Shown here piece after piece: positions 37,834 to 45,184 of a stretch of DNA of 64,000 nt. The notes beneath the pieces are model-generated. The model saw only the letters and a program-made list of their open reading frames with translations, was not told the DNA's origin and ran no database searches. This stretch comes from Leptotrichia sp. oral taxon 221. GTDB taxonomy: Bacteria; Fusobacteriota; Fusobacteriia; Fusobacteriales; Leptotrichiaceae. The stretch covers positions 1,974,191 through 2,038,190 of the forward strand of contig NZ_CP072378.1 of the NCBI RefSeq assembly GCF_018128245.1, given 5' to 3'. Each line of letters begins with the position of its first letter. Within the stretch, counting starts at the first letter, position 1. A program made the position numbers and the translations under genes.

Positions 37834-38677
37834 TTTTCTCCTTTCTATCTAAATAAAGTATAACTCCTTCTTTTACATTTATATTTTTTTTATCTTTCAA
37901 ATATTCTATAAATGGTAACATCATTCTTTCAGATAAAAACCCAAAAACTCTCATTTGATAAGGATCTGAAGGAATTTTTATCTTCTTCTCTAATTTAAAT
38001 AATACATCAAAAATAAATTCAGAATACTCAAAAAAATATTCTTTTTTCATAATAAATACATTTAAAGGATATATTTTATTCCCCTTTTTTATTCTTTTTT
38101 TATAATATGGATATATCTCTTCATGATCTTCTTTTATTATTTCCAACAATTTATCTAAATGCTCTACTATATGAGCCTTTTTATACTGTAAATACACACT
38201 TTTATTAAAAATCTCTTTTTTTGGTAAAATCACATCATATTTTTGCATTTCACTCGTAATATTTTTAGACAGCCTCTTTATTTTTTGCTCCATTAATTTT
38301 TCATCACTAATCTTTATTTGAAATAATTCTCTCATATCAAGCAAATTTATTATTGGTTTTAAATAAAAAAGTCTTGAAAAAATATACAATATCCTCTTTA
38401 ATCTGTATTCTAATTTATTTTCAAGAGAAATATATCGTCTATAGTGCATCATTCCATAAAAATTAGCATCTATATTTTTCCACATCCAATAAATACCTGT
38501 CAATTCACAAAAATTCTTATTTTCCCCTGAAATATTATCTCCCGAAGAATCTTTTAGATACTCCAAATTTTCTTTACTTTCTTTTGAACCAACATGAATT
38601 GGAACAATAACATCATCTTTGTAGCTAAAAAATTTTTTATGAAAAGCTACTCCTATAAATCCTTTTTTCTTTAGCAT
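37817..38677 (-). CDS. DUF4422 protein, probable glycosyltransferase
   Basis: A 286-residue cytoplasmic protein of the DUF4422 family found in capsule and exopolysaccharide clusters. Features: IGVAFHKKFF at the N-terminus, VPIHVGSKES, GDNISGENKNFCELTGIYWMWKN read in two pieces at about 45-70, and YGMMHYRRYI near 80, a highly conserved family segment. It begins 3 bp after the preceding GT2 gene stop. DUF4422 proteins are believed to be sugar transferases (a mannosyl- or galactosyltransferase role has been proposed for some); the specific linkage here is unknown. Confidence 0.82.
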   Translation of the reverse strand: MLKKKGFIGVAFHKKFFSYKDDVIVPIHVGSKESKENLEYLKDSSGDNISGENKNFCELTGIYWMWKNIDANFYGMMHYRRYISLENKLEYRLKRILYIFSRLFYLKPIINLLDMRELFQIKISDEKLMEQKIKRLSKNITSEMQKYDVILPKKEIFNKSVYLQYKKAHIVEHLDKLLEIIKEDHEEIYPYYKKRIKKGNKIYPLNVFIMKKEYFFEYSEFIFDVLFKLEKKIKIPSDPYQMRVFGFLSERMMLPFIEYLKDKKNINVKEGVILYLDRKEKNEGNI

Positions 38678-38680
38678 ATT

Positions 38681-39580
38681 TTATCCTTTTATTAATAACA
38701 CTAATCTTTTTAGTAATTTCATTTGAAAATACTTACTTAACCAAAATCTTTCCAATCTATTTTTGTTTCTATCTGTTACTTCCAAATATTTTTCAATATC
38801 ATTCAAATCTCTTTTTCTTAAACATTTTATATATTTTTCTTTTATTTCTTCAATCAATTTTCTATCTTCAACATAAAAATACTTTTTACTCATTATATTT
38901 TTTATTATACTTCTATTCGCTCCTATTTCATTTCTTTCATGTTGTCTATATTTTACCAAACTTTCATCTATAAAAACTCTTGTTCCTAAAAATTGCGAAA
39001 GCAAATGAAAATAACGATCATGCAAAGTGACATTTTTTAAAAACGGAAGACTTTCTTTTATCATTTTTTTATTTACCATAGAAGTTGATCCTTGTACGAT
39101 ATATTCAAAAAAATATATATTTGAATTAGTTTTTTTTGCTATTTTTGAATCAATAAATTCTTCTTTTATTATTTCTAACTTATCATCACAAACTAAAGAA
39201 TTACAATGTATCAACAATGGTTTTGATAATACTTTTTCATCCAGATCCCTTATTTTTTCAACAAATTTCTCTAATTTATTTTTTAGCCAAAAATCATCTT
39301 GATCTGAAAATAAAACAAACTCTTCCTTTGCATTAAAAAGTAATTCTTCAAAATTTTTTAAAAACCCTAAATTCCCTTTATCATCTCTCAAAATCTTTAT
39401 TCGCTCATCTTTTTTTTCATATTTATTCAAAATTGTTACTGTTTCATCTTTTGATCCATCATCTCTTATTATTAATTCCCAATTTTTATATGTTTGATTA
39501 ATAATTGAATCTAATTGTTCGCTTATATATTTTTCTCCATTATAAGAAGCTAAAAGTATACATAACTTAGGATTTTCCAA
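38681..39580 (-). CDS. GT2 glycosyltransferase, rhamnosyltransferase-like
   Basis: A 299-residue GT-A enzyme. It begins LCILLASYNGEKYISEQLDS and continues IIRDDGSKDET, with FLFSDQDDFW-like LFSDQDDFWLKNKL near residue 95 (metal-binding DQDD) and HDRYFHLLSQ near 200. These are hallmarks of the RfbG/WbbL-type GT2 subgroup of dTDP-rhamnose users. Start codon is TTG with AGGAGG eight bases upstream. It lies immediately after rfbA, so a rhamnose donor is reasonable. The short hydrophobic C-terminus is not a clear membrane anchor. Confidence 0.85.
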   Translation of the reverse strand: MENPKLCILLASYNGEKYISEQLDSIINQTYKNWELIIRDDGSKDETVTILNKYEKKDERIKILRDDKGNLGFLKNFEELLFNAKEEFVLFSDQDDFWLKNKLEKFVEKIRDLDEKVLSKPLLIHCNSLVCDDKLEIIKEEFIDSKIAKKTNSNIYFFEYIVQGSTSMVNKKMIKESLPFLKNVTLHDRYFHLLSQFLGTRVFIDESLVKYRQHERNEIGANRSIIKNIMSKKYFYVEDRKLIEEIKEKYIKCLRKRDLNDIEKYLEVTDRNKNRLERFWLSKYFQMKLLKRLVLLIKG

Positions 39581-39599
39581 AATTAAAACCTCCTAGATA

Positions 39600-40463
39600 T
39601 TATTTTAACAAATCCATCAAATATTTTCCATAATCTGTTTTAAGCATAGTATCTGCTATTTGTCTTAATTGAATTTCATTTATCCATTTCTTTCTATAAG
39701 CTATTTCTTCTATACATGCAATATAATAACCTTGTCTATTCTGTACAGTCTCTACATAATTAGCCGCTTGTAACAAAGATTCATGAGTTCCTGTATCAAG
39801 CCAGGTTATTCCTCTTCCAAGTTGTTTTACATTCAACTTACCTTCTTTTAAGTATTCCTCATTTATTGTAGTAATTTCTAACTCTCCTCTTGCTGAAGGT
39901 TTTATTGATTTAGATTTTTTAACTACAGTATTATCATAGAAATACAATCCTGGTATTGCATAATTTGATTTAGGATTTTCTGGCTTTTCTTCTAATGAAA
40001 TTGCTTTTCCATTCTTATCAAATTCTACTACTCCATATGCTCTTGGATCTTTTACAGGATATCCGAATACAACTGCTCCTTCTTTTAATTTTGCAGTCTC
40101 TTCTAATAATCCAGAAAAACCTGCTCCATAAAACACATTGTCTCCTAAAATTAAGCAAACATTGTCATCTCCTATAAATTCTTCACCAAGTATAAAGGCT
40201 TCTGCTAATCCATTTGGATATTTCTGTACCTTGTATTTCAACTTTATTCCCAATTGACTTCCATCACCTAACAATTCTTCAAACACTGGCAAATCTCTAG
40301 GAGTTGAAATAAGTAATATTTCTCTTATATTTGCTAACATCAATACCGATAAAGGATAATAAATCATAGGCTTATCATATATCGGCATAATTTGTTTTGA
40401 AATAGCTTTTGTTAAAGGATACAGCCTTGTTCCGCTTCCTCCTGCTAAAATAATTCCCTTCAT
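39600..40463 (-). CDS. rfbA: glucose-1-phosphate thymidylyltransferase
   Basis: First step of dTDP-L-rhamnose synthesis: makes dTDP-glucose. The 287-residue protein starts [18 protein letters not shown], followed by [47 protein letters not shown] and [18 protein letters not shown], all standard for RmlA of the long-known tetrameric type. Good AGAGGAG before the ATG. It is the promoter-proximal gene of the whole polysaccharide region; the other rml genes lie 15-26 kb downstream on the same strand. Confidence 0.97.
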   Translation of the reverse strand: MKGIILAGGSGTRLYPLTKAISKQIMPIYDKPMIYYPLSVLMLANIREILLISTPRDLPVFEELLGDGSQLGIKLKYKVQKYPNGLAEAFILGEEFIGDDNVCLILGDNVFYGAGFSGLLEETAKLKEGAVVFGYPVKDPRAYGVVEFDKNGKAISLEEKPENPKSNYAIPGLYFYDNTVVKKSKSIKPSARGELEITTINEEYLKEGKLNVKQLGRGITWLDTGTHESLLQAANYVETVQNRQGYYIACIEEIAYRKKWINEIQLRQIADTMLKTDYGKYLMDLLK

Positions 40464-40530
40464 AAAAACTCCTCTTAAGATTGAAAATGTTTTTAACCTC
40501 TACAAATAAATCTTTACTGATAACCAACAC

Positions 40531-40551
40531 AATATTGAAATCATCAATATT
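40531..40551. promoter_or_regulatory. perfect inverted repeat in the rfbA leader
   Basis: AATATTGA (40531-40538) and TCAATATT (40544-40551) are perfect inverted copies with five bases between them, downstream of both predicted rfbA promoters and about 70 bp before the gene. Could be an operator or a leader hairpin; it has no T run. Confidence 0.4.
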
Positions 40552-40592
40552 TTTATATCCTATATATAGCACATGTAATTTCTTTATTTTTA

Positions 40593-40621
40593 ATTATAAT
40601 CTTAAACAATAACAAATTCAA
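40593..40621 (-). promoter_or_regulatory. predicted rfbA promoter P2 (proximal)
   Basis: Minus-strand TTGAAT (40616-40621), 17 bp, TATAAT (40593-40598). One of two good promoters upstream of the polysaccharide cluster. Confidence 0.6.
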
Positions 40622-40643
40622 TACATTAAATATTATCAATATA

Positions 40644-40672
40644 ATTATACCACTTTTTATTTCTTTTTTCAA
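40644..40672 (-). promoter_or_regulatory. predicted rfbA promoter P1 (distal)
   Basis: Minus-strand TTGAAA (40667-40672), 17 bp, TATAAT (40644-40649). It would produce a leader of about 175 nt. The rest of the 40673-40880 gap is very AT-rich and holds no gene that I can see. Confidence 0.65.
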
Positions 40673-40743
40673 ATTTAAGATTTTTATGCTTTTGCCCCTT
40701 TTTATACTTTTTTCTTATCTTTTTTCAATAAAAAATTCAATTT

Positions 40744-40768
40744 TTTTTAAAAATAATATTTTTAAAAA
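40744..40768. repeat. AT-only palindrome between rfbA and the GmhB-like gene
   Basis: Two 12-bp arms (TTTTTAAAAATA / TATTTTTAAAAA) separated by one base. Given the base composition it may be chance, or it may help end the GmhB-like gene transcript. Confidence 0.3.
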
Positions 40769-40880
40769 ATGGCTAAAATTGTACTTTCTTATGGTTATCT
40801 TAGTTAATATTTTTTAAAATTATATTATTAAAAATAAAATATCTTTGAAATCAACTATATATTTTCTTAATATATCATTT

Positions 40881-41441
40881 TTATTTATTTCTTAATTTTT
40901 TTGCAAAACCTAAAATATTTTTGCATATTTCTGATTTTAAATCATTTTCCTTCAATTTTTCAATATTTTTCAATCCATATCCTGTTTCCACTAAAACTGT
41001 TTTAAATCCCAATTTATCAGCTGGTATCAGATCTGTCACTCTATCTCCAATCATATACGATTTTTCCACATCAATATTGAATTCCTTGATTGCTTTTAAA
41101 AAGTTCCCAGTATTCGGCTTTCGATATTCGCAATCCAGCTTGTATTTTCCAATTCCATCTGGATGATGTGGACAAAAATATGTTTTTTCTATCTTAATCC
41201 CATTTTTTAATAAATCTTTTTCAATAAAGTTCTGTAATTTAAAATAGTCATCCTCGCTATAATAACCTCTTGCAATCCCAGCTTGATTAGTTATTATTGC
41301 AAATTTATACCCCAAATCTCTCAATATTTTTAATCCTTCCAAGACTCCTGTTTCATACTCAAATTCATCGATTTTATATAAATATGACTTTTCAACATTA
41401 ATTACGCCATCTCTATCCAATAGTATAAACTTATTCTTCAT
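40881..41441 (-). CDS. GmhB-like HAD phosphatase (heptose-1,7-bisphosphate phosphatase family)
   Basis: A 186-residue HAD phosphatase of the histidinol-phosphate/heptose-bisphosphate group. Motif I is LLDRDGVIN at residues 7-15, motif II ITNQAGIARG, motif III region RKPNTG, motif IV IGDRVTDL. The zinc loop typical of GmhB is present but imperfect: C90, H92 and C104 are kept, while the fourth ligand (C-x-C) is replaced by Tyr106. GmhB removes the C7 phosphate in ADP-heptose synthesis for LPS core. No other heptose genes are in the window, so another phosphosugar is possible. AGAGAGG ribosome site. Confidence 0.82.
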   Translation of the reverse strand: MKNKFILLDRDGVINVEKSYLYKIDEFEYETGVLEGLKILRDLGYKFAIITNQAGIARGYYSEDDYFKLQNFIEKDLLKNGIKIEKTYFCPHHPDGIGKYKLDCEYRKPNTGNFLKAIKEFNIDVEKSYMIGDRVTDLIPADKLGFKTVLVETGYGLKNIEKLKENDLKSEICKNILGFAKKLRNK

Positions 41442-41498
41442 AAAAACCTCTCTAAAAAATCAAAATTCCCCTACGGGTTTTGGTATCTTGTGTTATTA

Positions 41499-41533
41499 AT
41501 TATAACAAAAAAGGCTGGAAGTTTCTAGCCTTT
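41499..41533 (-). promoter_or_regulatory. TATAAT element directly behind a terminator-like hairpin, upstream of the GmhB-like gene
   Basis: On the minus strand a hairpin AAAGGCTAGAA / TTCCAGCCTTT (41508-41533, two-base-loop core) runs into a T run and then TATAAT at 41499-41504. The TATAAT would start the GmhB-like transcript about 50 nt before its ATG. No minus-strand gene lies immediately upstream of the hairpin, so it may block antisense transcription or shape the promoter. Confidence 0.4.
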
Positions 41534-41652
41534 ATGCCAAATTTTATTTAAAATATTTAGTATCAAAATTTTTATAATTTTTAATTTTTTCTTTTTCCAA
41601 TAAAAATTAAATTTTATAACTATTTCAATTTTATAATTGCTCTATTTTGTGA

Positions 41653-41658
41653 TATAAT
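41653..41658 (+). promoter_or_regulatory. -10 element of the metN-like gene
   Basis: A perfect TATAAT 41 bp upstream of the ATG at 41699; the -35 is poor. No SAM riboswitch or T-box fits in the short leader. Confidence 0.4.
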
Positions 41659-41698
41659 ATCTCTATCTTCTAAAAGTAAAATTTAAAAAGGAGTTTTT

Positions 41699-42373
41699 AT
41701 GATAAATATTAATAATTTGAAAAAACGGCTGAATAGTTTTGATTTGGAAGTTGATTTGCACATAGAAAAAGGGGAGATTTTTGGGATAATTGGGAAATCT
41801 GGGAGTGGTAAGTCGACTTTATTGAGAATTATTCAAGGAATTGAAAAAGCTGATGCTGGGGAGATTTTTTTGGAAGAAAATACTGAAAGTTCTTATATTT
41901 TTCAAGAATTTAATTTGCTGTATAACAAAAATGTATTTGACAACGTTGCTTTGCCACTTATTTTGAAAAGGAAAAAGATTGATAGGAAGAAAATTGAGAA
42001 GACGCTTGATTTTGTTGGACTACTTGATAAGAAAAATTTTTTTATCTCGGAATTAAGTGGTGGAGAAAAACAGCGGGTTGCGATTGCTCGAGCTTTGGTT
42101 ACAAATCCAAATTTGCTTTTATGCGACGAGGTTACAGCTTCTTTGGATAAGTTTATTCAAAAAGAGATTCTCGAATTATTTTTGAAAATTAATCGTGATT
42201 ACGGGACTACAATTATTTTAGTTACTCATGAGCTTGATGTTGCTAAAAAGTTATGTAACCGTGTTTCTGTCATTGAGAAAGGGAAAATTTTGGATACTTT
42301 TGATGTGGTGAAAGATGATATCATCAACCATAAAAGTGAATATCTAGAATTTGTCAAAGAATTTTTGGGATAA
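41699..42373 (+). CDS. methionine-type ABC importer ATPase (short MetN)
   Basis: Energy-coupling subunit of an importer. Walker A GKSGSGKST near residue 32, signature SGGEKQRVAIARAL, Walker B LLLCDEVTASLD, and H-loop VTHE are all present. At 224 residues it ends right after the ATPase core, so the C-terminal NIL regulatory domain found in MetN of Escherichia coli (about 343 residues) is absent; the transporter should lack feedback inhibition by bound methionine. The partner permease and lipoprotein genes follow, 117 bp downstream. AAAAGGAG ribosome site. Substrate (methionine or a related amino acid) is inferred from the partners. Confidence 0.85.
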   Translation: MININNLKKRLNSFDLEVDLHIEKGEIFGIIGKSGSGKSTLLRIIQGIEKADAGEIFLEENTESSYIFQEFNLLYNKNVFDNVALPLILKRKKIDRKKIEKTLDFVGLLDKKNFFISELSGGEKQRVAIARALVTNPNLLLCDEVTASLDKFIQKEILELFLKINRDYGTTIILVTHELDVAKKLCNRVSVIEKGKILDTFDVVKDDIINHKSEYLEFVKEFLG

Positions 42374-42409
42374 TTTTTTAGATTATTTTCTTTAAAAAAA
42401 TAAATTTTA

Positions 42410-42447
42410 TTGGAATTTTTTTAGTACTCTGTATTATTTTGAGTACT
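42410..42447 (+). promoter_or_regulatory. promoter with palindromic operator between the ATPase and permease genes
   Basis: TTGGAA (42410-42415), 16 bp, TATTAT (42432-42437). A perfect 7-bp inverted repeat AGTACTC (42423-42429) / GAGTACT (42441-42447) flanks the -10, a good position for a repressor. The 117-bp gap would otherwise be unusually long within an importer operon. Confidence 0.5.
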
Positions 42448-42490
42448 TTAAGCACCATTTTATACTAAATGAAAGGAGTTTTTTGAAACA

Positions 42491-43144
42491 ATGAATTGGG
42501 AAATTTTAAATGCGTTGAAAGATACTTTAATTATGATTTTGATTCCTACTTTATTTGCTATTTTTTTTGGAATTCCTCTTGGTTCGTTGCTTTTTTTAAC
42601 GAATAAAGGGAGCATCAAGGAAAATATGCGGATTTATATTCCTGCAAATATTTATGTTAATGTTGTGAGGAGTTTTCCATTTCTAATATTGGTTGTTGTA
42701 TTAATGCCTGTTGCAAGATTGATTTTTGGGACGGCTTTTGGATTGATTCCTGCGAGCTTTCCAATATGTGTTGTAGCAGTTGCACTTTATGCAAGATTTG
42801 TAGAACAGTCTTTTTATGATGTGGATAAGGGGATTCTTGATGTGGCTCTTTCAATGAAAGCTACGTCATTTCAAATAGTTTGGCATTTTTTAATTGTCGA
42901 AGCAAGAAGTAGCTTAGTTCTTGGACTAACCTCGTCTATTATTAGTTTTATTTCATATTCGACAGTTATGGGGGTTGTTGGAGGTGGTGGAATTGGCGAT
43001 TATGCAATGAGATACGGTTACAATGAGTACAATTATGCTCTTGTATTCAAAATGGTTGCAATTATGATAATTATTGTCTTTTCCATTCAAATATTAGGCA
43101 ATTACATTGCAAAAAAATTAGATAAAAGAAGGAGAAATTACTAA
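42491..43144 (+). CDS. metI: methionine-type ABC importer permease (MetI family)
   Basis: A 217-residue inner-membrane permease with five hydrophobic helices. It carries the MetI pattern: ALKDTLIMILIPTLFAIFFG at the N-terminus, NVVRSFPFLILVVVLMP, and the EAA loop EARSSLVLGLTSSIISFISY (near 135-160), followed by VGGGGIGDYAMRYGYNEYN, a very typical MetI segment. Its stop overlaps the start of the lipoprotein gene by one base (TAATG). AAAGGAG precedes the ATG. With the lipoprotein it forms a complete importer of methionine or similar amino acids. Confidence 0.92.
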   Translation: MNWEILNALKDTLIMILIPTLFAIFFGIPLGSLLFLTNKGSIKENMRIYIPANIYVNVVRSFPFLILVVVLMPVARLIFGTAFGLIPASFPICVVAVALYARFVEQSFYDVDKGILDVALSMKATSFQIVWHFLIVEARSSLVLGLTSSIISFISYSTVMGVVGGGGIGDYAMRYGYNEYNYALVFKMVAIMIIIVFSIQILGNYIAKKLDKRRRNY

Positions 43145-43920
43145 TGTTAAAAAAATTATTTTTATTCGTTGGGCTAACAATTTTAGCCTTGAGTTGTGGA
43201 AAAAAAGAAACTATTAAGGTAGCTGCAGCTGGATATCCGATGGAGGAAATCGTAAAAATTGCGTCTGAAGATTTAAAGAAAGAAGGTTATGACACTAAAA
43301 TTACGCTTTTGACAGATTATGTCACTGCAAATGTTGGATTAGCTAATAAGGATTTTGATGCTAATTTCCATCAACATGTTCCTTTTATGGAAATTTTTAA
43401 TAAGAAAAACAATGCTCATCTTGTGAAAGTTGCTGCAATTTATGATGTTTATGTTGGTTTTTATTCAAAAAAATATAAAAGCAAAAATGAAATTCCAAAC
43501 GGTGCAAAAGTTGTTGTACCAAATGACCCAACAAATCAAGATAGAGCCTTGAGAATACTTGAAAAACAAGGATTAATCAAACTTAAACAAAAAAATGGAT
43601 TATACAACTTAAAAGATGTGGATAATTCTATTAAAAACTTAAAAATTACAGCTTTGCCTATTCCTTCTCTTGTACAAGCATACAAAGAAGCTGACCTTGT
43701 ATTCAACTGGCCTTCTCATATGCTAAAAATTGGAATTACGCCAAAAGATGCTCTTTTCTTAGAAGAAGGAACTAAAGGACGATATGCTATTGTTCTAGCT
43801 TCTAGAGAAGACAACAAAAACGACAAAAAAATACAAGCACTAGCAAAAGCAATGACTTCAGAAAAAGTAAAAAAATTCTTGAAAGAAAAATATTCAAAAG
43901 AAGGTTATCCTGTATTTTAA
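43144..43920 (+). CDS. metQ: substrate-binding lipoprotein (MetQ/NlpA family)
   Basis: A 258-residue exported lipoprotein. Signal peptide with lipobox LALSCGKKE (cysteine at residue 18), then a NlpA/MetQ-fold domain: VAAAGYPMEEIVKIA, LANKDFDANFHQHVPFMEIFN near residue 75 (a hallmark family segment), PNDPTNQDRALRILEKQGLI and the late VFNWPSHML segment. The family binds D/L-methionine and sometimes other amino acids. Translationally coupled to metI. No clear terminator follows. Confidence 0.93.
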   Translation: MLKKLFLFVGLTILALSCGKKETIKVAAAGYPMEEIVKIASEDLKKEGYDTKITLLTDYVTANVGLANKDFDANFHQHVPFMEIFNKKNNAHLVKVAAIYDVYVGFYSKKYKSKNEIPNGAKVVVPNDPTNQDRALRILEKQGLIKLKQKNGLYNLKDVDNSIKNLKITALPIPSLVQAYKEADLVFNWPSHMLKIGITPKDALFLEEGTKGRYAIVLASREDNKNDKKIQALAKAMTSEKVKKFLKEKYSKEGYPVF

Positions 43921-43978
43921 TATTTAAGAAGAAAAAAATAAGGTTTGAAAGTAGCGATTAATTTCTAATAAAAATTTA

Positions 43979-44006
43979 TTGACAATGTAAAAAATCAAGG
44001 TATACT
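43979..44006 (+). promoter_or_regulatory. promoter of the acid phosphatase gene
   Basis: A consensus TTGACA (43979-43984), 16 bp, TATACT (44001-44006), about 45 bp upstream of the ATG. Confidence 0.65.
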
Positions 44007-44049
44007 TCTATTACGAATAATATAAAATATAGAAAAGGATGGAATGTAA

Positions 44050-44787
44050 ATGAAAAAATTATTACTAGGTATTTTTTTAATTGCTGCTTTTGCATCATTT
44101 GCAACTGAAAATGATGTAACAACAAAACCAAATTTGTATTATCTAAAAAGCTCTGAAGTTGTAGATAGCTACAAATTATTACCACCTCCACCTGCAGTAG
44201 ATAGCATTGGATTTTTAAACGACAAAGCTATGTACGAAAAAGGTAAACTACAAAGAAATACTCCTAGAGGAAAAGTTGCATATGATGATGCAAAACTTGA
44301 AGGAACTGGACTTCCAAACGCTTTCTCAGAAGCATTCGGATACACTATTTCACCAAAAACAACACCAGAAATTTATAAATTAGTTACAAATCTTATTGAA
44401 GATGCTGGAGATTTAGCTACAAGATCTGCTAAAAAGACTTATATGAGAACTCGTCCATTTGCGTATTTCAAGGAATCTACATGTCGTCCAGAAGATGAAA
44501 AAACATTGTCTACAAATGGTTCTTATCCTTCAGGACATACATCTATTGGATGGGCAACTGCTTTAGTTTTAGCTGAAGTTAACCCTGCTAGACAACAAGA
44601 AATTATCCAAAGAGGATTCGATTTAGGACAAAGCCGTGTAATTTGTGGATATCACTGGCAAAGTGATGTTGATGCAGCTCGTATAGTTGCAAGTGCTGTT
44701 GTTGCTACATTACACACAAACCCTAATTTTAACGCTCAATTAGCAAAAGCAAAAGCTGAATTTGCAAAATTAAATATTTCAAAATAA
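44050..44787 (+). CDS. class A non-specific acid phosphatase (PAP2 family), periplasmic
   Basis: A 245-residue exported phosphatase. The first ~18 residues ([18 protein letters not shown]) are a signal peptide. The PAP2 catalytic pattern is complete: K-x6-RP (KKTYMRTRP), PSGH (GSYPSGHTS), and SR-x5-H-x3-D ([12 protein letters not shown]). The arrangement GYPSGH / RVICGYHW is that of PhoN/PhoC class A enzymes, which release phosphate from organic esters in the periplasm. Own promoter upstream; no partner genes. Narrow substrate choice cannot be predicted. Confidence 0.93.
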   Translation: MKKLLLGIFLIAAFASFATENDVTTKPNLYYLKSSEVVDSYKLLPPPPAVDSIGFLNDKAMYEKGKLQRNTPRGKVAYDDAKLEGTGLPNAFSEAFGYTISPKTTPEIYKLVTNLIEDAGDLATRSAKKTYMRTRPFAYFKESTCRPEDEKTLSTNGSYPSGHTSIGWATALVLAEVNPARQQEIIQRGFDLGQSRVICGYHWQSDVDAARIVASAVVATLHTNPNFNAQLAKAKAEFAKLNISK

Positions 44788-44815
44788 ATAAAAGATTTTA
44801 TTTTTTGTCATAATT

Positions 44816-44850
44816 TTGACATAACTAAATGTTATTATATCTCTGTTGAT
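44816..44850 (+). promoter_or_regulatory. possible promoter of the small basic protein gene
   Basis: A perfect TTGACA at 44816-44821 is followed by the AT-rich TTATTATATCTC region; spacing to the best -10 (ATATCT) is 15 bp, so the assignment is tentative. Confidence 0.4.
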
Positions 44851-44888
44851 AAAAAACAACAAAAATAGAAAAACGGAGATGATATAAT

Positions 44889-45101
44889 ATGAAAAATACA
44901 ATGAAAAAATTAATTTTAGCTTTAGGAATTTTAGGAGTTTCAGCTACATCATTTGCAGCTACTAGAAAACAACCACCTAGACCAAAAAGAAACATCGTAA
45001 AACATGAAAATAAAAAACCTACGAAAAGAACAGCACCTAAAGCTCCAAAAAAAGTTATAACTAAAAAAAATCGTGACATAAAACATGAACCAAGAAGATA
45101 A
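44889..45101 (+). CDS. small secreted, highly basic protein
   Basis: A 70-residue protein I do not recognise. The first ~23 residues (MKKLILALGILGVSATSFA preceded by MKNT) form a clear signal peptide with an SFA cleavage site. The mature 47 residues are made almost wholly of Lys, Arg, Pro, Thr and a few His, with no hydrophobic core, so it should be unfolded and strongly positive (about 20 basic residues). AACGGAG ribosome site, a strong terminator right after the stop, and no partner genes. It might bind LPS, DNA or anionic glycans outside the membrane; function unknown. Confidence 0.75.
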   Translation: MKNTMKKLILALGILGVSATSFAATRKQPPRPKRNIVKHENKKPTKRTAPKAPKKVITKKNRDIKHEPRR

Positions 45102-45111
45102 ATTATTATAA

Positions 45112-45152
45112 AAACCCTTGAGAATATTGATTCTCGAGGGTTTCCTTTTTCT
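45112..45152 (+). terminator. strong rho-independent terminator
   Basis: AAACCCTTGAGAA pairs with TTCTCGAGGGTTT across a six-base loop, followed by CCTTTTT. Ends the small basic protein gene; on the other strand it could also serve the lipoprotein gene that converges on it. Confidence 0.85.
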
Positions 45153-45184
45153 TTAATGATATTGAAGACTACGCAATTAATTAA

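Noticed and set aside
40375-40572. 65-codon minus-strand ORF overlapping the start of rfbA in another frame
   Set aside because: It lies mostly in the rfbA leader and start, has no ribosome site, and its sequence is low-complexity; treated as a shadow.
41659-41698. SAM riboswitch before the methionine-type importer
   Set aside because: Only about 40 nt lie between the -10 and the ATG, too short for any SAM aptamer.
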